Positions 24,816 to 28,429 of a stretch of 28,429 bases of DNA are shown here, piece by piece. A program made the translations under genes and the position numbers. How positions within the stretch are numbered: the first letter of the stretch is position 1; the number at the start of each line of letters is the position of its first letter. Source of the DNA: WGMK01 sp044359155 (GTDB lineage: Bacteria > Hydrogenedentota > Hydrogenedentia > Hydrogenedentales > JAEUWI01); the NCBI GenBank assembly GCA_044359155.1, contig JBIKMR010000015.1, forward strand, positions 1-28,429, in the 5' to 3' direction. Below the pieces are notes generated by a model that was given only the letters and a program-made list of their open reading frames with translations, was not told the DNA's origin and did not search any database.

Positions 24816-24845
24816 AGTATAAGAGTCGCGCGCGCGAAAACAAAA
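24816..24845 (-). promoter_or_regulatory. Candidate promoter of a leaderless mRNA
   Basis: On the minus strand TATACT (24821-24816) ends six bases before the ATG at 24809, which puts the expected transcription start on the ATG itself. A weak -35-like TTGTTT lies about 16 bases further upstream, within the T-tract of the preceding terminator. There is no Shine-Dalgarno sequence. Confidence 0.4.
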
Positions 24846-24881
24846 ACGCCCGGGAGCGCGGCGTGTCCGCGTTCCCGGGCG
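24837..24881 (-). terminator. Intrinsic terminator of the OmpA-type lipoprotein gene
   Basis: A 15-bp GC-rich stem (24847-24861 with 24867-24881, one G-U pair) with a 5-base loop is followed on the minus strand by TTTTTGTTTT. It lies 15 bases after the stop of the minus-strand gene ending at 24897. On the plus strand there is no T-tract, so it works in one direction. Confidence 0.92.
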
Positions 24882-24896
24882 AATAGCATCAACCGA

Positions 24897-25937
24897 TTAA
24901 TGCTGGCAGAAAGGGCTGACCGGGTCGGCGGAATCGAGCTTAATCTCTACGCGGCGGTTCTGGGCCTTGCCCGCTTCCGATGAGTTGTCCGCCTTCGGGG
25001 TGGTTTCACCTGCGTGGCCGCTGGTTATCATCTCCTGCGTTACGCCGGCTGCCACCAAGTACGCCTTCACGGCATCTTCGCGGCGCTGCGACAGGGCCTG
25101 GTTGTACTCGTCCGACGCGTCGCTGTCCGTGTGTGCAGACAGGATGACAGTCACTTCCTTGTAGCCATTGAACAGCATGTGCGCCACGCCGTTCAGGTAG
25201 CCCTTGGCCTGCGCGTTCAGCTTGGCGCTGTCCGTGTCAAAGGTCACGTCGGAAAGTGCGGGGTAGGGCTTCGGCTCGGGGATACCGTCCTCGTCCTGGA
25301 AGCCGTCCTTGTCCTCGGCCTTCCACGGCTCGCCGTCCTGCATGTCCTTTACGCAGTCGCCATCGGTGTCTTTGGCCCAGATGGCGTCGATGTCCGGCTC
25401 CACCAAGCGCAGGTGCCCCCAGATTTCAGGGGTCTGGCCGTGGCATTCATTCAGCTCATGCTCGGCCTGGGCCAGGTTCGCCTCGATATGGGCATAGATG
25501 GTGGGGGCCACAACTTTGGACTTGCAGGCGCACAGTTCCTTATAGCGCGCCACCAGCCGGTCAAACTCGGCACGGGCTTCGCAGGCGTTGTCGGGCATGG
25601 GCATTTCGCCCTTGTCTTCAATGCCGCCCTTGGCAATGGCTTCCTCGGCGTACTTCTTGGCAAGGGTGGCGTAATCGCGCGTGCCCTTCTTGTCGCCCTC
25701 GGCGCGCGCGTCCACGCCAAACTCGAAGTAATGCTCCGCCGACGCCGCCTCATACGGCGCGAAATGGTGGCCACCCACGCGGTGCGCCTTGTTAACCGCA
25801 TCCTCCGCCTCGCAAATCGTGGTGCATTCCAGGTTCTTGTAGTCACGCGTCACCGGTATGTGGTGTTCCCCCCGCCCATGCAGACACCCCGTCAACGCCA
25901 CCGCGGCTGCGCTCGCAACCAAAACATGCTTGTACAT
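24897..25937 (-). CDS. OmpA-family outer membrane lipoprotein with calcium-type repeats
   Basis: A 346-residue lipoprotein (lipobox LTGC, Cys18) likely anchored in the outer membrane and bound to peptidoglycan. After the signal peptide comes a helical region (about 55-165) with APYEAASAEHYFEFG, resembling DUF4398-type domains, containing cysteines at about 38, 42, 119, 136, 138 and 165. A short stretch of thrombospondin type 3-like DxDxD repeats follows (DTDGDC, DKDGFQDEDG; about 190-220). The C-terminal OmpA domain (about 228-336) has VTFDTDSAKL, SAHTDSD, YNQALSQRRE and NRRVEI, with the Asp/Arg pair that binds diaminopimelate. A strong GGAGGAAG site precedes the ATG. Confidence 0.92.
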   Translation of the reverse strand: MYKHVLVASAAAVALTGCLHGRGEHHIPVTRDYKNLECTTICEAEDAVNKAHRVGGHHFAPYEAASAEHYFEFGVDARAEGDKKGTRDYATLAKKYAEEAIAKGGIEDKGEMPMPDNACEARAEFDRLVARYKELCACKSKVVAPTIYAHIEANLAQAEHELNECHGQTPEIWGHLRLVEPDIDAIWAKDTDGDCVKDMQDGEPWKAEDKDGFQDEDGIPEPKPYPALSDVTFDTDSAKLNAQAKGYLNGVAHMLFNGYKEVTVILSAHTDSDASDEYNQALSQRREDAVKAYLVAAGVTQEMITSGHAGETTPKADNSSEAGKAQNRRVEIKLDSADPVSPFCQH

Positions 25938-25991
25938 ACAGTCTTCCTCCTCTTTAGACTCCGCAATCGTGTCCCCACAGACACATGTATA

Positions 25992-26020
25992 AAGTTACCC
26001 CACAAATCGAAATTCGTCAA
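25992..26020 (-). promoter_or_regulatory. Candidate sigma-70-type promoter for the OmpA-type gene
   Basis: On the minus strand TTGACG (26020-26015) is followed after 17 bases by TAACTT (25997-25992). The -35 is close to consensus, the -10 is poor. The leader would be about 50 bases and contains the AGAGGAGGAAG site at 25953-25943 and a short GTGTC/GACAC hairpin. Confidence 0.35.
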
Positions 26021-26160
26021 AGTAATAATTCGGCGCAGAAGTGCAGCCTTGCCGTAGAGATGGGTGAGAGGTGGACTGCCCGGCGTTGTGTCCGCTAGAA
26101 TTCCGGGCCTATTCGTACGTGCGCCTGCATGCCCGCAGGCCAACCCCGGAAAGCCCTGTC

Positions 26161-27681
26161 ATGAAACAGCACGATATCAAGGTGTATCCCTCGAAGAAAG
26201 CCCTGCCCCGTGAGGAGCAGTTCGCTTGGAAGATAGCGCAGGTCGCCTCGGACCGACCAGCCATTGACGACGCCGCCCGCGACATGGTGATCAACCGCAT
26301 CATCGACAACGCAGCCGTGGCCATTGGTGCCATCAACCGCGAACCGGTGGCCAACGCCCGCAGCCAGGCCCTGTCACACCCGCGCCCCGGCGGGGCTGCG
26401 GTGTTTGGAATGCCGCTGGACCAGACATTTGAGGCGGAGTGGGCCGCATGGGCCAACGGCACGGCAGTGCGCGAGCTGGACATGCACGATACCTTCCTTG
26501 CCGCAGACTACTCGCACCCCGGCGATAACATTCCCCCTATCCTTGCGGTGGCCCAGCAATGCGCCACCAACCATGGCCTGAGCGGGTCGGACTTGGTGCG
26601 CGGTATTCTGGTGGGCTATGAGATTCAGATTAACCTGGTGAAGGGCATCTGCCTGCACCAGCACAAGAAGGACCACATCGCCCACTTGTGCCCGGCGCAG
26701 GCGGCGGGCATTGGCGCGCTGTTGGGGCTGGACACGGATACGATCGTTCAAGCCGTGCAGCAGGCGGTGCATGTTGCCTTCACCACGCGCCAGTCGCGCA
26801 AGGGTGAGATATCCAGTTGGAAGGCCTATGCCCCGGCGCACGCGGGCAAGTTGGCGGTCGAGGCGGTGGATCGCGCCATGCGTGGCGAGAAGAGCCCGTC
26901 GCCGATATATGAAGGCGAGGACAGCGTGATTGCGTACATGCTGGACGGGGCCGATGGGGCGTACATTGTGCCGTTGCCCGAGGCGGGCGAGCCCTGCCGC
27001 GCCATCCTCGATTCCTACACCAAGGAACATTCTGCCGAATACCAGAGCCAAGCGCTGATCGACCTTGCCTTCAAGATGCGCCAAGAGCTGCGCGACTTCA
27101 ATTCGATCAAGGAAATCGTCATCTACACCAGCCACCACACGCACTACGTGATTGGCACCGGCGCGAACGACCCGCAGAAGATGGACCCCAAGGCAAGCCG
27201 CGAGACGCTGGACCACAGCATCATGTACATCTTTGCCGTGGCCCTGCAGGACGGTGCATGGCACCACATCGCCAGCTACACCCCTGAGCGCGCGTCGCGC
27301 CCGGACACGGTTGAACTATGGCAGAAGATACGCACGGTGGAAGACCCCGAGTGGACGCGTCGCTACCACTCTTCCGACCCGCGCGAGAAGGCATTCGGTG
27401 GGCGCGTCGAGATTTTACTGAACGATGGCACCAAGCTGGTGGACGAGATGGCCGTAGCCAATGCCCACTCGCTCGGCGCACGCCCTTGGACCCGGCCTGA
27501 CTACATCAAGAAGTTTGAGACGATGACCCAAGACATCATCTCCGGCGACGAGTGCCGCCGATTCCTTGATGTTGTGCAGCGCATTGACGACCTGGAACCC
27601 AACGACTTGCTGCAACTTAACGTGCAGGTAGACCAGTCGAAGCTCAAGTGTTCGCGCCGCGACAACCGGGGCATATTTTAG
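26161..27681 (+). CDS. prpD: 2-methylcitrate dehydratase (PrpD family)
   Basis: PrpD dehydrates 2-methylcitrate to 2-methyl-cis-aconitate in the methylcitrate cycle, by which propionyl-CoA is oxidised. I choose the ATG at 26161 (GGAAAG upstream), giving 506 residues, close to E. coli PrpD (483); a GTG at 26071 would add 30 residues unlike the family. Conserved stretches are NAAVAIGAINREPV, DMHDTFLAADYSHPGDNIPPILA (seen as HDTFLAADYSHPGDN), KKDHIAHLCPAQAAG, SRKGEISSWKAYAPAHAGK, SYTKEHSAEYQSQA and DPEWTRRYHSSDPREKA. No prpB or prpC is nearby, so the pathway cannot be confirmed from here; the family also contains other dehydratases. Confidence 0.9.
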   Translation: MKQHDIKVYPSKKALPREEQFAWKIAQVASDRPAIDDAARDMVINRIIDNAAVAIGAINREPVANARSQALSHPRPGGAAVFGMPLDQTFEAEWAAWANGTAVRELDMHDTFLAADYSHPGDNIPPILAVAQQCATNHGLSGSDLVRGILVGYEIQINLVKGICLHQHKKDHIAHLCPAQAAGIGALLGLDTDTIVQAVQQAVHVAFTTRQSRKGEISSWKAYAPAHAGKLAVEAVDRAMRGEKSPSPIYEGEDSVIAYMLDGADGAYIVPLPEAGEPCRAILDSYTKEHSAEYQSQALIDLAFKMRQELRDFNSIKEIVIYTSHHTHYVIGTGANDPQKMDPKASRETLDHSIMYIFAVALQDGAWHHIASYTPERASRPDTVELWQKIRTVEDPEWTRRYHSSDPREKAFGGRVEILLNDGTKLVDEMAVANAHSLGARPWTRPDYIKKFETMTQDIISGDECRRFLDVVQRIDDLEPNDLLQLNVQVDQSKLKCSRRDNRGIF

Positions 27682-27690
27682 CCTTCAATA

Positions 27691-27735
27691 CAAAACGCCC
27701 GCCGGGACAGCTGTCCCGGCGGGCGTTTTGTTTTT
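27691..27735 (+). terminator. Bidirectional terminator, 40-bp perfect palindrome
   Basis: Bases 27691-27730 are a perfect inverted repeat with its centre between 27710 and 27711. Transcribed rightward the stem ends in a TTTTGTTTTT run; leftward it ends in TTTTG. It lies 9 bases after the prpD stop and 7 bases beyond the stop of the convergent small gene, so it can end both transcripts. Confidence 0.93.
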
Positions 27736-27737
27736 GT

Positions 27738-27911
27738 CTACAGGCCGTTGTCGATGATGTTGATGTCGATCAGGTTGCTGAAGGGGGAGCCCGTCAACAG
27801 TTCGATGAGTACCCGGAAGGGCCAGAAGAGCCACTGAAGAATCGAGTTGGCCAGGAAGCTGGTCGAGTCCGGGCCGCTGGAGAAGGTGTAGGTGTAGTAC
27901 TTGTCGTCCAT
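27738..27911 (-). CDS. 57-residue putative membrane microprotein
   Basis: No family recognised. The frame starts ATG at 27911, with AGGAG (27923-27919) 7 bases upstream, and runs 57 codons to a TAG just before the shared terminator. The product begins MDDKYYTYTFSSGPDSTSF, then has an aromatic hydrophobic stretch (ILQWLFWPFRVLIELLTG, about residues 23-40) that could be one membrane helix or an amphipathic helix, and ends NLIDINIIDNGL. A possible promoter lies at 27997-27968. The good ribosome binding site, clean stop and terminator make a real gene likely despite the small size. Confidence 0.75.
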   Translation of the reverse strand: MDDKYYTYTFSSGPDSTSFLANSILQWLFWPFRVLIELLTGSPFSNLIDINIIDNGL

Positions 27912-27967
27912 GAGTTAACTCCTTGATTTGCCCCCCGCCCATCGGGGCGCTGCATAAGCTGCGCTTC

Positions 27968-27997
27968 ACCATAGGGGGGCGGAGTGGGGTAATTCAA
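27968..27997 (-). promoter_or_regulatory. Candidate promoter of the 57-residue microprotein gene
   Basis: On the minus strand TTGAAT (27997-27992) and TATGGT (27973-27968) are 18 bases apart, each matching four of six consensus bases. The leader would be about 50 bases. The spacer is C-rich. Confidence 0.35.
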
Positions 27998-28390
27998 TTC
28001 CTAATTGCACACGCCCGTGATTTCTTGATCTCCCTTGGGCATCGTGCTCGTACACCCCCGCTGGGCTCTATATAGTAGGCAGGGTTGGACTTCGCCTTGG
28101 CAGCGGGGGGGGTACTTCAACCGCTGCCAAGCAAAGGAATGCATTCGTAATTTACGCTTGCAGGCTCCACGGGCAGTGTGTATTCTTGCCACAGGCTGCA
28201 CCCCTGCGGAATGCTAAAATATTTCGCAGTATACTTGGTTTGATTCCACTATCGGGCAAATGGAAGCATCCTACCTGACAGGCGTTTCTTTGCAGCTTCC
28301 TACCTGTAAGTAGGTTTTAGCGCAGTATCGGACTTGGCATTATTCGAGCTAAACTATTGGCGGGCAATGGCTTGGCTCGATTGAACGGAG
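27998..28390. other. Gene-free, AT-richer stretch
   Basis: No open frame here has both a ribosome binding site and plausible composition. GC content falls visibly, especially after 28130. The stretch holds a hairpin (28096-28131), two copies of TCCTACCTG (about 28269 and 28299), the second followed by a small CCTAC/GTAGG hairpin and TTTT. It may be a long regulatory region of a gene beyond the window, or carry a small RNA; neither is shown. Confidence 0.5.
28096..28131. other. Hairpin with 11-bp perfect stem
   Basis: CTTGGCAGCGG at 28096-28106 pairs perfectly with CCGCTGCCAAG at 28121-28131 around a 14-base loop that contains a G-run. No T-tract follows on either strand, so it is not a simple terminator. 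It could be an RNA structure or a protein binding site. Confidence 0.55.
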
Positions 28391-28406
28391 TGGCACTCTA
28401 GTTGCT
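28391..28406 (+). promoter_or_regulatory. Candidate sigma-54 (RpoN) promoter
   Basis: TGGCAC (28391-28396), five bases, then TTGCT (28402-28406) match the -24/-12 consensus TGGCAC-N5-TTGC with the required GG-N10-GC spacing. It lies in an intergenic stretch and would start transcription near 28417, toward a gene outside the window. Confidence 0.6.
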
Positions 28407-28429
28407 ACTAGCATGGAATCCTTGGGCAT

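Noticed and set aside
25014..26057. Plus-strand open frame of 347 codons opposite the OmpA-type gene
   Set aside because: The minus-strand frame has a lipobox, OmpA motifs, a strong ribosome binding site and a terminator; the plus frame has none.
27794..27997. 67-codon minus-strand frame overlapping the 57-residue microprotein gene
   Set aside because: No ribosome binding site and low-complexity Pro/Thr/Ser product; the overlapping 57-codon frame has a proper site and stop.
28069..28074. TATATA as a -10 element in the gene-free tail
   Set aside because: No fitting -35 at 16-18 bases and no credible gene downstream on the plus strand.
28001..28217. Short open frames on both strands (66 and 60 codons)
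   Set aside because: No ribosome binding site, odd composition and no similarity to known proteins.
28032..28429. CCTTGGGCAT occurring twice, near 28033 and at the window end
   Set aside because: A ten-base repeat within 400 bases can easily be chance and has no associated structure such as attachment sites.

Overview
The window comes from a bacterium of high GC content (about 60% by eye). Four genes carry lipobox signal peptides (three acylases and one OmpA-type protein), and the OmpA-type protein has a peptidoglycan-binding domain, so a Gram-negative-type (diderm) envelope is likely. Ribosomal proteins, RpoA and SecY are clearly bacterial. I cannot name the species. The mix of lipoprotein penicillin-acylase paralogs, an FHA-GAF-adenylate cyclase and a ribosomal operon with missing members would fit an uncultivated lineage near Planctomycetota/Hydrogenedentota, but that placement is inference.

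Region 1 (1-15705) is one co-directional block: the 3' part of tuf, then the S10, spc and alpha operons fused without a visible internal terminator: rpsJ-rplC-rplD-rplW-rplB-rpsS-rplV-rpsC-rplP-rpmC-rpsQ-rplN-rplX-rplE-rpsN-rpsH-rplF-rplR-rpsE-rplO-secY-adk-map-rpsM-rpsK-rpoA-rplQ. It ends in a strong intrinsic terminator. Four genes often found in this order are absent from their usual slots: rpmD (between rpsE and rplO), infA and rpmJ (between map and rpsM) and rpsD (between rpsK and rpoA). Nine of the 27 complete genes start with GTG or TTG.

Region 2 (15828-22388) holds three tandem paralogous lipoproteins of the penicillin acylase (Ntn-hydrolase, peptidase S45) family, each of about 725 residues with an apparently intact catalytic set. 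They look like one operon (16-nt gap, then 1-nt overlap). Copies 2 and 3 share 62 identical bases inside otherwise diverged genes, a likely gene-conversion tract; copies 1 and 3 share 32 identical bases elsewhere.

Region 3 (22471-27681) is a mix of single genes: an FHA-GAF-class III adenylate cyclase on the plus strand; on the minus strand an unknown secreted, C-terminally anchored protein (possibly leaderless) and an OmpA-type lipoprotein with calcium-binding-type repeats; and a PrpD-family 2-methylcitrate dehydratase on the plus strand.

Region 4 (27691-28429) starts with a 40-bp perfect palindrome acting as a bidirectional terminator between prpD and a convergent 57-residue membrane-type microprotein gene with a good ribosome binding site. 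The last ~500 bases are AT-richer and have no convincing gene. They contain an 11-bp-stem hairpin and, at the very end, a near-consensus sigma-54 promoter pointing out of the window.
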